Positions 9,223 through 17,886 of a stretch of 64,000 nucleotides of DNA are shown in pieces. The notes under the pieces are model-generated. The model was not told the DNA's origin. It saw nothing but the letters and a program-made list of their open reading frames with translations, and did not search any database. A program made the position numbers and the translations under genes. This DNA comes from Erysipelotrichaceae bacterium (GTDB lineage Bacteria > Bacillota_I > Bacilli_A > Erysipelotrichales > Erysipelotrichaceae), in contig JAFSUN010000007.1 in assembly GCA_017445225.1 (NCBI GenBank), forward strand, positions 1-64,000, given 5' to 3'. Within the stretch, counting starts at the first letter, position 1, and each line of letters opens with the position of its first letter.

Positions 9223-10083
9223 ATGGGTAAAACAATAATAAGTAAACCGGATGATATCGTTAAGAATAAGCTTATGTCCGATAACAGCTGGTTTCATCAC
9301 GATCAGGAAGTCTATGTCTACAGCAAAGAAATCAGAATCAGGCAGAGAAAGAAACTTTTCGGATACGAAGATATAACTGAAACCGGAACTAAACGGGCTG
9401 AACTTGAAAAATGTTTAAGTGACATTGCTGTCCTGAAAGATTTCTGTCAGCACTATGGGATCAGGTACACTGAGAATTCATCATCAGATATCTCCATCGA
9501 AACCGAACCCAGCAGTTATTCTTCTAAGAAATATCATTATAAAGTGGAAACTGTCAGAAATTCCCTTGAGTTTTCCATCTCCCGACAGCTGTATGAGGAA
9601 ATAGTACAGAAAAGGGGAGAGGAGTTCTATAAAAACACGATGGATATCCTTAAGCAGAAAAGCGGTGAATGGTATGAGCGATTTGCCGGTTCTGACACTT
9701 TAAACATTTTATCAGACAAGTTCATGGAAGTGCTGAACGGCCAGGTTGACAAATGGAAAAAACTGTCAATTGAGAATCGTCTGCCAAATGTTTACACATA
9801 TCTGCGCTTTAACTGCAACAAAGAATGTCTCTATTATCCTATCAACTCTCAGAATTACCCCAACATCGTATATAATGACATCGGGCTGAAGAATCTTGAA
9901 AACGATGAGCAGGCCGCTGCCGTGGCCGCAGTCATAACTGAAAGAATCATAAAAAGGCTCAAGTCAGATCCTGACATGGCAATTGTTACTGCCAGATATA
10001 CCGAAGAAAAGTATGGAATCAATATAATGGCATATATGAAAGTTGACATTGGTCCTCAGGATGATCTTAAATCCTGGTATTGA
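9223..10083 (+). CDS. Hypothetical protein, 286 residues
   Basis: I do not recognise this protein. It is soluble and charged, with no signal peptide, membrane segment or metal motif. The N-terminal half is mixed and the middle (IVQKRGEEFYKNTMDILKQKS region) looks helical; the C-terminal third has a helix rich in alanine (DEQAAAVAAVITERIIKRL). The codon use is more AT-leaning than that of its neighbours, and it ends next to a terminator and an AT-rich gene-free stretch, so it may be a later arrival. The ribosome binding site AAAGCAGGAA precedes the ATG. Confidence 0.7.
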   Translation: MGKTIISKPDDIVKNKLMSDNSWFHHDQEVYVYSKEIRIRQRKKLFGYEDITETGTKRAELEKCLSDIAVLKDFCQHYGIRYTENSSSDISIETEPSSYSSKKYHYKVETVRNSLEFSISRQLYEEIVQKRGEEFYKNTMDILKQKSGEWYERFAGSDTLNILSDKFMEVLNGQVDKWKKLSIENRLPNVYTYLRFNCNKECLYYPINSQNYPNIVYNDIGLKNLENDEQAAAVAAVITERIIKRLKSDPDMAIVTARYTEEKYGINIMAYMKVDIGPQDDLKSWY

Positions 10084-10140
10084 TTTTGAATGACAAATCC
10101 ATGCTTTCAATAACAAAGCAACTAAAAGGGCAGTTTTACG

Positions 10141-10168
10141 ACGGGACCAATACAGGTCTCGTTTTTCT
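10141..10168 (+). terminator. Intrinsic terminator after the orphan gene
   Basis: ACGGGACC (10141-10148) pairs with GGTCTCGT (10155-10162), with one G-U pair and a 6-nt loop, followed by TTTTTCTTT. Confidence 0.82.
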
Positions 10169-10800
10169 TTCCCAATATATTACTTCGCATAATGTATATT
10201 ATGTAATGTTTTAGGGTGTTTTTGAATGCCTTTAATGTACTACTGGAATCATCTATCCTTTACAGAGTCTCATTTTCTGCTGCTATTGTACCATAATCAT
10301 GTGTCATATTACTTCGTTTCTATTTTTGTGTTGTTATATTACATTATTTTATTGTCAGATTTACCGTTATATTTCTAACGATGATCATCTATCTTAAAAC
10401 TTCTTTTTTAGATTGTAATTGTATTCTTATTTACATTTAGTGATTATCAACAATACAGTTATACATTTTAGATTATCAAATATATTAACAGTGATATATT
10501 GAATGCTGTAATTTGCAATTAATTCAGTAATTCTAATATAAGTGATCATAGATGCATTTAAACTCGCGTGATTTATATGTGAAATTGCTAACAAATATTT
10601 CGCAAGTGTTTTAATTGTTTTTTTGATCATTCAAGTTTCATGTATGTTAATTGTACACACTGTAACAATATTCGTATTATTTGTTGTTTTATGTCTGAAA
10701 TGCCGACTACTCCCCTTCCCGGATCGTTAAAAAATGTTATATAGTTGTTAATGGGCAGTTATAGTGAAATATTACTGAGAATTTCCATATAGAGGTATTT
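10169..10800 (+). other. AT-rich gene-free region
   Basis: About 630 nt with markedly lower G+C than the flanks, roughly a quarter by eye against about half elsewhere. No credible gene is visible: the only longer frame, on the minus strand at 10427-10630, lacks a ribosome binding site and family features. There are weak internal repeats, such as ATATTACTTCG near 10178 and 10305, and a TACATTTTAGATTATCAA-like pair near 10433 and 10464. The last part holds the leader of the histidine phosphatase gene, with AGAGG at 10791-10795. No tRNA or integrase remnant was found. Confidence 0.6.
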
Positions 10801-11448
10801 ATGAACATCTACATCATGAGACACGGCAAAACCGTGCTTAACAGTTTGAATCTGGTTCAGGGATCCAGTGACAGTCCCCTGAATGACGAAGGCATCCTGC
10901 AGGCTCATCTGGCCGGACAGAGTTTAAGAGATCTGGACTTTCAGATGGCCTTTGCCGGCAATCTTAAAAGACAGATTCAGACAGCTGAAATCGTCATTTC
11001 TGAAAATAACTCATCTGAAAAGCCGCAGGTTATCATTGATAAGGGTTTTGATGAAATGCATTTCGGTTCTCTGGAAGCCAACTGGACAAACATGAAGATG
11101 GACGGCCTTGCTAAGGAATATGCTGAAAAGTACCATGGCATTCCTCTGGGTGAGCACATACCGTCTAAGATACTGATCAGGTGCATGGAGATGACTGATC
11201 CTCTGCATCAGATGGAAACCTATGAGGAAGTTGCTGACAGAAGCCTGGCAGCCTTCCTGAGAGCCCGAAAGGAAGCCGAACGACTGAATAAGGATAACGT
11301 CCTTATCGTTACCTCCGGCATCACGATAAGGGTGCTGGCTCCCCTTCTTGACCCCTCCTTTGACAAGTCCTATGTCCTGGGCAACTGCGGCATCATAAAG
11401 GCGGATTGTCAGGATGACGGTATCCGCCTGGAAATATTTGATTATTAG
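10801..11448 (+). CDS. Histidine phosphatase family protein with altered second catalytic motif
   Basis: A 215-residue phosphoglycerate-mutase-like phosphatase. The phosphohistidine motif MRHGKT has His8, and FAGNLKRQIQTAEI is the usual second arginine region. The acid region is DEMHFGSLEAN. In the C-terminal motif, normally SHG followed by xxIR, the sequence is VTSGITIR, so the usual histidine is serine. This variation is known in some family branches and may lower or change activity. The gene converges on the SNF2 helicase gene, and the two coding ends overlap by 4 nt. Substrate unknown. Confidence 0.82.
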   Translation: MNIYIMRHGKTVLNSLNLVQGSSDSPLNDEGILQAHLAGQSLRDLDFQMAFAGNLKRQIQTAEIVISENNSSEKPQVIIDKGFDEMHFGSLEANWTNMKMDGLAKEYAEKYHGIPLGEHIPSKILIRCMEMTDPLHQMETYEEVADRSLAAFLRARKEAERLNKDNVLIVTSGITIRVLAPLLDPSFDKSYVLGNCGIIKADCQDDGIRLEIFDY

Positions 11449-14400
11449 GAAAGAATGTCCAACAGCTCGTTTCTGGTAAGCCTGGTGATCGTACCGTTTT
11501 CAGCATTGAGGATCTCTTCGGCCAGTTCCTGCTTTCTGGACTGCAGTTCGACGATCCGATCTTCAATCGTATCTCTGGCGATCAGCTTGTAGACGGTAAC
11601 GACGTTCTTCTGACCGATGCGGTGAGCACGGTCGGTGGCCTGATCCTGGGCAGCCTTGTTCCACCAGGGGTCATAGTGAATGACGATGTCAGCTCCCGTC
11701 AGATTAAGTCCGGTTCCACCGGCTTTGAGCGAGATCAGGAAGACATTAGTATCGTCCTTATTGAACGCATTGACCATCTCAAGGCGTTCTTCTTTTTCGG
11801 TCTTGCCGGTGATCAGGTAATAGGATATTCCATTGTTCGTGAGTTCCTTTTCCAGGATCTCCAGCATGCTGACGAACTGGGAGAAGATGAGGATCTTGTG
11901 CCCCTCTTCAACAGCGCTTTTAACGAGTTCCAGACAGGCTTCCCGCTTGGCGCTCTCCCCATCGTAATTGGCAAAAACGACGCTTGGCTCGCAGCAGATC
12001 TGCCTTATGCGGGTTAATTCAGCCAGGATCTCGATCTTATTGGTGTTGTAGTATTCCGGTGAAGAGGCTTCCAGTTTCCTGGTCATTCTGACGACCTGGC
12101 CGTCATAGAGTTTCTGCTGCTTATCAGCAAACTTGACGTAGACGGTTTCTTCCAGCTTATTCGGAAGATCCTTCAGGACGTCCTTTTTTCTTCGGCGCAG
12201 AATGAACGGTGAAACCATCTGTTTGAGGCGTTCCATCATATTTCTGTCATCATTTCTGACGATGGCATTTTCAAACATGTTCTTGAACTGTTCGTGACCG
12301 TAGAGGAAGCCGGGCATCAGATAGTCAAAGATGCTCCAGAGTTCAGAGAGATTGTTTTCCACCGGGGTACCGGTAAGAGCGTATCTGGTATCGGCCTTCA
12401 GGATCTTGACTGACTTGGCATTGGCGGTTGTATAGGTCTTGATGTACTGGGCCTCATCGATGACCAGATAGCGGAACTTCAGATCTTCATAGAGATGCGT
12501 ATCTCTCTTTAAAAGATCGTAGGAAGTGATCAGAACGTCAAAGGAAGAAAAGGTTTTTATTTTATTAGCCCTCTCCTGCTGATTGCCGGTAACGGTCAGG
12601 CTGCTTAACTGCGGAGCAAATCTCTCGATCTCCATTTGCCAGTTATAGACCAGCGAGGCCGGAGCGACGATCAGCGAAGTATTGAACCCGTTTCTTTCCC
12701 GGTCATCCAGCAGGACGGCAATTATCTGCAGGGTCTTGCCCAAGCCCATCTCATCGGCCAGAATACCGCCAAAATGGTACTTATCCAGGGTCTTCAGCCA
12801 GCGGAAGCCCTCCTTCTGGTATTCTCTCAACACATTAGACAAACTCTCAGGTGTGCTGAATTCGTCGGTATTGATGTCATCAAAGCTGTTCAAAAGCTTG
12901 CGGAAGTAAAGATCGCGGTTGATATAGGAGAATTCCTTTTCTTCGATCAGCTTGTTCAGATACAGACTGCGGTATGCCGGGATCATCATCTTGCCATGAA
13001 CAAAGTCCTTCAGCGGTACGTTCAGGGATTCAAAGAGATCATTAAGTGATCTTACATCATCATCAAGTCTGATGAAGTCGCCGTTCTTCAGACGGTGATA
13101 CTTTCTGTTCTTACGGTAACTGTAGAGGATCTGCAGCAGTTCCTCATCGCTGAGGTCATCGGAATGGATGTCGAGATCAAGGAGATTGCTTTCAAGGGAA
13201 ACACCGACGGTATAGCCGGTCTTCTTTCTGATCTTAAGTCTTTTGAAAGCTTCCGTGGTATTGACGTTACCCACTTCCATCAGTTCACCGAGCCCTTCAT
13301 TCAGCAGATTAAAGAGCGCATCGTCATCGTTCATGTTGGTACACAGCAGTCTTTCTTCCATGTTAAAGGCCGTAAAGTACTTTCGAACGATGTCCTTGAC
13401 TCTTTCTTCCTGCTCCAGATCCCGGAACGGTTCCACCGGTGAATCAAAGAACAGGATCTTCTGATAATCACCGTAGCTGACGATGGTCTTGCAGGTGACG
13501 ATCCCCTCTTCGATGTCCAGATAAAAGTCAAAGATGGCCTGCGGCGGGATGTGCTTTTCGATTTCTTCCCAGTCATTGCGGATCAGGTTGAACGACTTAT
13601 CAAGGATCGGTACCAGCTGGTTGGCGAAGGTGCCGATGTTCTTGGTGCCGATGATCAGATCGTAACCGCCTTCATCGTTATAATAGCGGTCACGGGCCTG
13701 GATCAAAGGTGCGATCACCTGTGAGTATTCAACTGTCAGCCGATAGAGGCAGTCAGGAGTAAAGCAGTAATCATTCCGTTCCCCTTTGATGATCTGCGGC
13801 AGGTCCCCTTTTACCTTGATTCCCTCAAAATAACCGTTTCTGATGACCTGTGATAATTCCATGTTGAACCGGGGATCGGCATCCATCAGCACCACGGCCG
13901 GAGCGTTTTTGCATTCTACCCGGGAAGACTTGAAGATCTCAAAGAATTCATCGATGTAATGGCCGTACAGCGGCATGTAAGAGTCGTTGACGGTGATATA
14001 GGAAGAATGGTATTGGTAACTCACCCGGAAGCGTTCGTCGGTTACATAGGCTTTAATGAGCTGGTAGAGCCGGCGGCTTCTTTCATCAAAGTCATGGACA
14101 TTGAAGTCCAGGGAGTTCTTGGTGCCGAGCTTCATCTCCGTACGCAATTCGCAGCTGTTGATGAGATCAGTGAAGTTCTTGACTACATACAGTCTGTTAG
14201 TTCCCACCTTTACCGTCATGTTCAGATTATTGCCATCTGATTCCAGGCGCGGTTCTAGAACTACGTCATTGACGGCCTTTCCCTTCAGCATGGGACTGCC
14301 GGCGAAGTGATTCATAAAGGCCGCGGCCTGCTGGTTGGTATAGTCGCCGGGATTATGCTGGCGGATGTAATCAGCAGCACATAACAGCAATGCCAGCAGA

Positions 14401-15041
14401 TGGTCACAGAAGCGCTGGGAAGTGGTATAGAAAACCGAATTATAGGTTCCGGAACAGGCCTGAACACTGCATTCGCCATTCAGAAGTCGGTTGCGGGTAA
14501 AGCTCAGAATGATCGGAAATTCATTGAAGTCCCCGTGAAAAGTGCCGGTAACGGTGGCGATCATCTCCCGGTCCTTGTTGAACTGATAGTCGAGATCAAA
14601 TTCATCGAGCGTTACGACGCCGTTTTCCTTATAGTAAAGAGCCCGCTGATAATTATCCTCGTAGATCTTCAGCGGCTTGATGATCTCATTGAGGTCAAAG
14701 TAGTATCGGGCATCTTCCGAGAAATGGGCAAAGGGATTGATGATCCGGCGGGTCACCGGCACCGGCTTGGGCTTCTTTACGAAGAGCTCCGGATTATGGT
14801 CCTCCAGATAGTAAATCAAAGCCGCCACATGCTTGCAGGCGGCACCCTTTCTGGCATACGGACAGTCACAGGACTTCCTCTTTAATTCTCCATCCTGAAT
14901 CAGGACATTGACGGAATAAAAGCGGACGGTGGCACTTACCTTTCCGTCAGGCCGTACGATTACGCCGTTGACATAGCCGTCATGGTAATAATCGGCTCCC
15001 CTCTCCAGGATCCAGTCGTAGAATTTATGCTCCCAACTCAT
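11445..15041 (-). CDS. SNF2-family helicase with N-terminal SWIM zinc finger
   Basis: A 1198-residue ATP-dependent DNA translocase. The SWIM zinc finger is at residues 58-71 (Cys58, Cys60, Cys69, His71), followed by a long SNF2-associated middle region and the two RecA lobes: DEMGLGKT (motif I), DEAQ (motif II), LTGTPVEN (motif III), and in the second lobe TGKTEKEER, LKAGGTGLNL and DRAHRIGQ (motifs V-VI). SWIM-SNF2 proteins are thought to act in DNA repair or transcription recycling in Bacillota (RapA-like), but the role here is inferred. The ATG at 15041 has AGAGG 8 nt upstream and is preferred over a GTG at 15050. Confidence 0.9.
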   Translation of the reverse strand: MSWEHKFYDWILERGADYYHDGYVNGVIVRPDGKVSATVRFYSVNVLIQDGELKRKSCDCPYARKGAACKHVAALIYYLEDHNPELFVKKPKPVPVTRRIINPFAHFSEDARYYFDLNEIIKPLKIYEDNYQRALYYKENGVVTLDEFDLDYQFNKDREMIATVTGTFHGDFNEFPIILSFTRNRLLNGECSVQACSGTYNSVFYTTSQRFCDHLLALLLCAADYIRQHNPGDYTNQQAAAFMNHFAGSPMLKGKAVNDVVLEPRLESDGNNLNMTVKVGTNRLYVVKNFTDLINSCELRTEMKLGTKNSLDFNVHDFDERSRRLYQLIKAYVTDERFRVSYQYHSSYITVNDSYMPLYGHYIDEFFEIFKSSRVECKNAPAVVLMDADPRFNMELSQVIRNGYFEGIKVKGDLPQIIKGERNDYCFTPDCLYRLTVEYSQVIAPLIQARDRYYNDEGGYDLIIGTKNIGTFANQLVPILDKSFNLIRNDWEEIEKHIPPQAIFDFYLDIEEGIVTCKTIVSYGDYQKILFFDSPVEPFRDLEQEERVKDIVRKYFTAFNMEERLLCTNMNDDDALFNLLNEGLGELMEVGNVNTTEAFKRLKIRKKTGYTVGVSLESNLLDLDIHSDDLSDEELLQILYSYRKNRKYHRLKNGDFIRLDDDVRSLNDLFESLNVPLKDFVHGKMMIPAYRSLYLNKLIEEKEFSYINRDLYFRKLLNSFDDINTDEFSTPESLSNVLREYQKEGFRWLKTLDKYHFGGILADEMGLGKTLQIIAVLLDDRERNGFNTSLIVAPASLVYNWQMEIERFAPQLSSLTVTGNQQERANKIKTFSSFDVLITSYDLLKRDTHLYEDLKFRYLVIDEAQYIKTYTTANAKSVKILKADTRYALTGTPVENNLSELWSIFDYLMPGFLYGHEQFKNMFENAIVRNDDRNMMERLKQMVSPFILRRRKKDVLKDLPNKLEETVYVKFADKQQKLYDGQVVRMTRKLEASSPEYYNTNKIEILAELTRIRQICCEPSVVFANYDGESAKREACLELVKSAVEEGHKILIFSQFVSMLEILEKELTNNGISYYLITGKTEKEERLEMVNAFNKDDTNVFLISLKAGGTGLNLTGADIVIHYDPWWNKAAQDQATDRAHRIGQKNVVTVYKLIARDTIEDRIVELQSRKQELAEEILNAENGTITRLTRNELLDILS

Positions 15042-15126
15042 CAAAATCACCTCTTGAAAATGACTTTTTCGTCTCTATCTTTTTATTGTAACACATTTAT
15101 CTGCACTTTATATGATCAACATGACA

Positions 15127-15169
15127 ATAAAAAAGTGAACCTGAAAGTTCAATGGAACTTTAGGTTCAC
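15127..15169 (-). terminator. Intrinsic terminator of phosphoglucomutase gene
   Basis: On the minus strand a long hairpin (arms 15155-15169 and 15135-15150, one bulge) is followed by a T run at 15134-15129. Confidence 0.85.
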
Positions 15170-15194
15170 TGGTTGAATTACCGATTACAGTTCA

Positions 15195-16889
15195 CTACTC
15201 AACGTCGCTGACCAGATCGAAGATGTCCTCCTTGATCGCGTTATTGACTAGCAGAGCCTTTTCCCGGGAATCCTGATGGCTGTAGAAGTAGAACTTGATC
15301 TTCGGCTCGGTACCGGATGGTCTGATGGCAAACCAGCTGCCGTTATCAAGGAAGAATCTCAATACGTTGCTCGGATCCAGGCCTTCATAGCCGTCCTTGT
15401 AGTCGATGACCTTTTCGACCTTGTAGCCGGCGACTTCCGTCGGCAGATTGTTTCTGACATAGGTCATCATTCTCTTGATCCTCTCAGCGCCGGCCAGGCC
15501 TTCCAGGATCATGTTCGGCTCATCCTCGGCAAAGTATCCGTACTTCGCGTAGATCTCCTGCAAGACGTTCCAGAGGGTCTTGCCCTGCTTGCGGTAATAG
15601 GCGGCGGCTTCAGCTACGAGCATGCCGGCACTGATGCCGTCCTTATCTCTGACCTTGATGCTGGCGGCGTAGCCAACGGATTCCTCATATCCGAACAGAT
15701 AGGTATAACCGTCTTCCAGCAGTTTGGGGATGCGGCCGCAGATGTTCTTGAAACCGGTCAGGGTTTCATACATCTCAACACCATAGGCCCTGGCCATGAT
15801 GGTGCTTAAGGTACTGGTAACGATCGACTTGATCATCGCACCCTTCTCCGGCAGGGTTCCGGCATCCTTGTGGCCTTCCAGAATGTAGTTTACCAGCAGA
15901 TAGCCGGTCTGGTTGCCGTTAAGCGGAATGAACTTGCCGCTGTCATCTCTTAATTCGATAGCGAAGCGGTCAGCGTCCGGGTCGCAGGCCATTAACAGTT
16001 CCGCTCCTACTTCATAGCCGAGCTTTTCACTGAGGCGGAAGGCCTTGGGATCTTCCGGATTGGGATAGCCGACCGTGGTGAAGTTGGGATCGGGATCCTT
16101 CTGTTCTTCAACGATGTGCCAGTTGGTAAAGCCCCGGTCCTTGAGCATCGTGGTAAACGGAATGCTGCCGGCACCGTTGAGCGGAGTGAAGACCAGCGGA
16201 ATGCTCAGGTCGAGTTCATCACCGTCGTGGATCTTCAGTCCTTCAACCAGATCGAGATATTCGCGGTCATAGCTTTCATCGAGAACGACGATCCGCCCTT
16301 CCTTAACACCCTTGTTGAAGTCCTTGACATGGATCTCGTCGAGAACATCGACTTCCTTGATGAAGGATGTCATGCCGTTGGCGATCTCCGAGCCGACCTG
16401 GCAGCCATCTTCCCAGTATACCTTGTAACCGTTGTATTCCCGGGGGTTATGGCTGGCGGTAATGTTGATGCCGGAGATGCAGTTGAGTCTGGTAACCATG
16501 TAGGCCAGTTCCGGAGTCGGTCTTAAATCCGGGAAGACATAGGCCTTGATGCCGTTGGCATACATGATCCTGGCTACCAGCGTAGCGAATTCATGTGAGA
16601 AATGACGGGGGTCATGAGCGATGACAACGCCCCTGTCCATGGCTTCCTTTCCATATGTCTTAATGTAATCTGCGATGCCCTGGGTCGCCTTGCCCACGGT
16701 CAGAAAATTCATTCTGCTGGTTCCGGCTCCTACCTTGCCTCTTAAGCCGGCGGTTCCGAAACTGAGATCCTGGAAGAATCTTTCCTTGATCTCTTCTTCA
16801 TTGTCCTGAATTGCCTCAAGCTCTTTCCTTAACGGATCATCCTTCTTGAGCCTTTTCATCCATGAACTGTACTTTTCAAGATAATTCAT
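15195..16889 (-). CDS. pgcA: Phospho-sugar mutase (alpha-phosphoglucomutase)
   Basis: A 564-residue alpha-D-phosphohexomutase interconverting glucose-1-phosphate and glucose-6-phosphate. The phosphoserine loop TASHNP is at residues 144-149 (Ser146), the magnesium loop DPDADR near 306-311, the sugar-binding loop in GYEESVG, and the phosphate-binding loop RPSGTEPKIKFY near the C-terminus. Length and motifs match the PgcA branch. It joins glycogen/starch breakdown (MalQ at the window end) to glycolysis. It stands as a single transcription unit between two terminators, with TATAAT at 16917-16922 as a likely -10. Confidence 0.93.
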   Translation of the reverse strand: MNYLEKYSSWMKRLKKDDPLRKELEAIQDNEEEIKERFFQDLSFGTAGLRGKVGAGTSRMNFLTVGKATQGIADYIKTYGKEAMDRGVVIAHDPRHFSHEFATLVARIMYANGIKAYVFPDLRPTPELAYMVTRLNCISGINITASHNPREYNGYKVYWEDGCQVGSEIANGMTSFIKEVDVLDEIHVKDFNKGVKEGRIVVLDESYDREYLDLVEGLKIHDGDELDLSIPLVFTPLNGAGSIPFTTMLKDRGFTNWHIVEEQKDPDPNFTTVGYPNPEDPKAFRLSEKLGYEVGAELLMACDPDADRFAIELRDDSGKFIPLNGNQTGYLLVNYILEGHKDAGTLPEKGAMIKSIVTSTLSTIMARAYGVEMYETLTGFKNICGRIPKLLEDGYTYLFGYEESVGYAASIKVRDKDGISAGMLVAEAAAYYRKQGKTLWNVLQEIYAKYGYFAEDEPNMILEGLAGAERIKRMMTYVRNNLPTEVAGYKVEKVIDYKDGYEGLDPSNVLRFFLDNGSWFAIRPSGTEPKIKFYFYSHQDSREKALLVNNAIKEDIFDLVSDVE

Positions 16890-16946
16890 ATTATTTCTCC
16901 TGTTTTCCTTACTTTAATTATAGCTTTTATCAGTGACAAATTAAAC

Positions 16947-16970
16947 AGAAAACGACAGTTTTAACTGTCG
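16947..16970 (-). terminator. Intrinsic terminator of the Asp23-xerD operon
   Basis: On the minus strand CGACAGTT/AACTGTCG (16963-16970 with 16953-16960) is followed by TTTTC, just after xerD. Confidence 0.82.
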
Positions 16971-16980
16971 CCAGAATATC

Positions 16981-17886
16981 TCAGATATCTTTCTTTTTTG
17001 ATCTGTTCAGCCTGTTGTAGGATTCCCGGACCAGGTTGTTCTGAACATGGGTATAGATCTGAGTCGTGGAAATGTCGCTGTGTCCCAGCAGTTCCTGTAC
17101 GCTTCTGAGATCTGATCCGCTTTCCAGCATGTGGGTAGCGAACGAATGCCGCAGGGTATGCGGGGAAACATGCTTGCTGATACCGGCCTTGGAAACATAG
17201 GTTTCCACCAGATCATAGACATACTGTCTGGTCAGGCCGTTGCCGTTACGGTTGACAAAGAATAAAGATGATGACGCTGAATTCTTCTTCAGCCAGTGTG
17301 ACCTGATGTTCTGGAAATAGTGCTCCAGTCTTGTTTCGGTATCATCATCGATCAGGACCAGTCTTTCCTTGTTCCCCTTTCCGATTATCCGCAGCATCTT
17401 ATGGCTGAGATTGACATGAGAAGCCTGCAGATTGACAATCTCGGAAACCCGCATCCCGGAGACATAGATCGTCTGCAAAATGCAGCGGTGGAAGTACTGC
17501 TGTTCATCTTCATCGTCAAAAGCCGCAAACAGCCTTTCCATCTCCCCGGCAGATAATACTGAAGGCAGATGATCCTTGTTGATTCTGACCTTCAGGCCGC
17601 TGGTGGGGTCAGGATAATTGAAGTTCAGAAACAGATAACGGTGCAGGTTGCGCAGTGAAGTAAGCAGATGGGCACAGCTGGTCTTGGTCAAAAGATCGAG
17701 CTGTTCAGACAGAAAGTCCTGAATGTCGGGATTGCTGACGGCTTCAATGTCTTCGATGCCCTCCTGTTCCAGGTGCTCACGGTAACGCCGTAGGTCATTG
17801 CGGTAGGAAGCAATGGTATTGGCGGACTTGTTTTCCAGAACCGTAATGTGATAGAGGTAATTATCGATCGCTTCAGTTACCTTCAT
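16981..17886 (-). CDS. xerD: Tyrosine recombinase XerD
   Basis: A 301-residue site-specific recombinase that resolves chromosome dimers at dif with XerC. The N-terminal SAM-like core-binding domain starts with MKVTEAIDNYLYHITV; the catalytic residues are seen in RVSEIVNLQ (Arg), HTLRHSFATHML (His, Arg), and LGHSDISTTQIYTHV (His, Tyr). The start at 17886 is chosen because upstream codons overlap recN and do not look like protein. It overlaps the end of recN by 14 nt and is the last gene of the operon, as in many Bacillota. Confidence 0.92.
   Translation of the reverse strand: MKVTEAIDNYLYHITVLENKSANTIASYRNDLRRYREHLEQEGIEDIEAVSNPDIQDFLSEQLDLLTKTSCAHLLTSLRNLHRYLFLNFNYPDPTSGLKVRINKDHLPSVLSAGEMERLFAAFDDEDEQQYFHRCILQTIYVSGMRVSEIVNLQASHVNLSHKMLRIIGKGNKERLVLIDDDTETRLEHYFQNIRSHWLKKNSASSSLFFVNRNGNGLTRQYVYDLVETYVSKAGISKHVSPHTLRHSFATHMLESGSDLRSVQELLGHSDISTTQIYTHVQNNLVRESYNRLNRSKKKDI

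Noticed and set aside
10427-10630. Minus-strand 67-codon frame in the AT-rich gap
   Set aside because: No ribosome binding site, no family resemblance, and AT-rich DNA produces such frames by chance.
10169-10800. CRISPR or replication-origin iterons in the AT-rich gap
   Set aside because: The repeats are short, imperfect and irregularly spaced.
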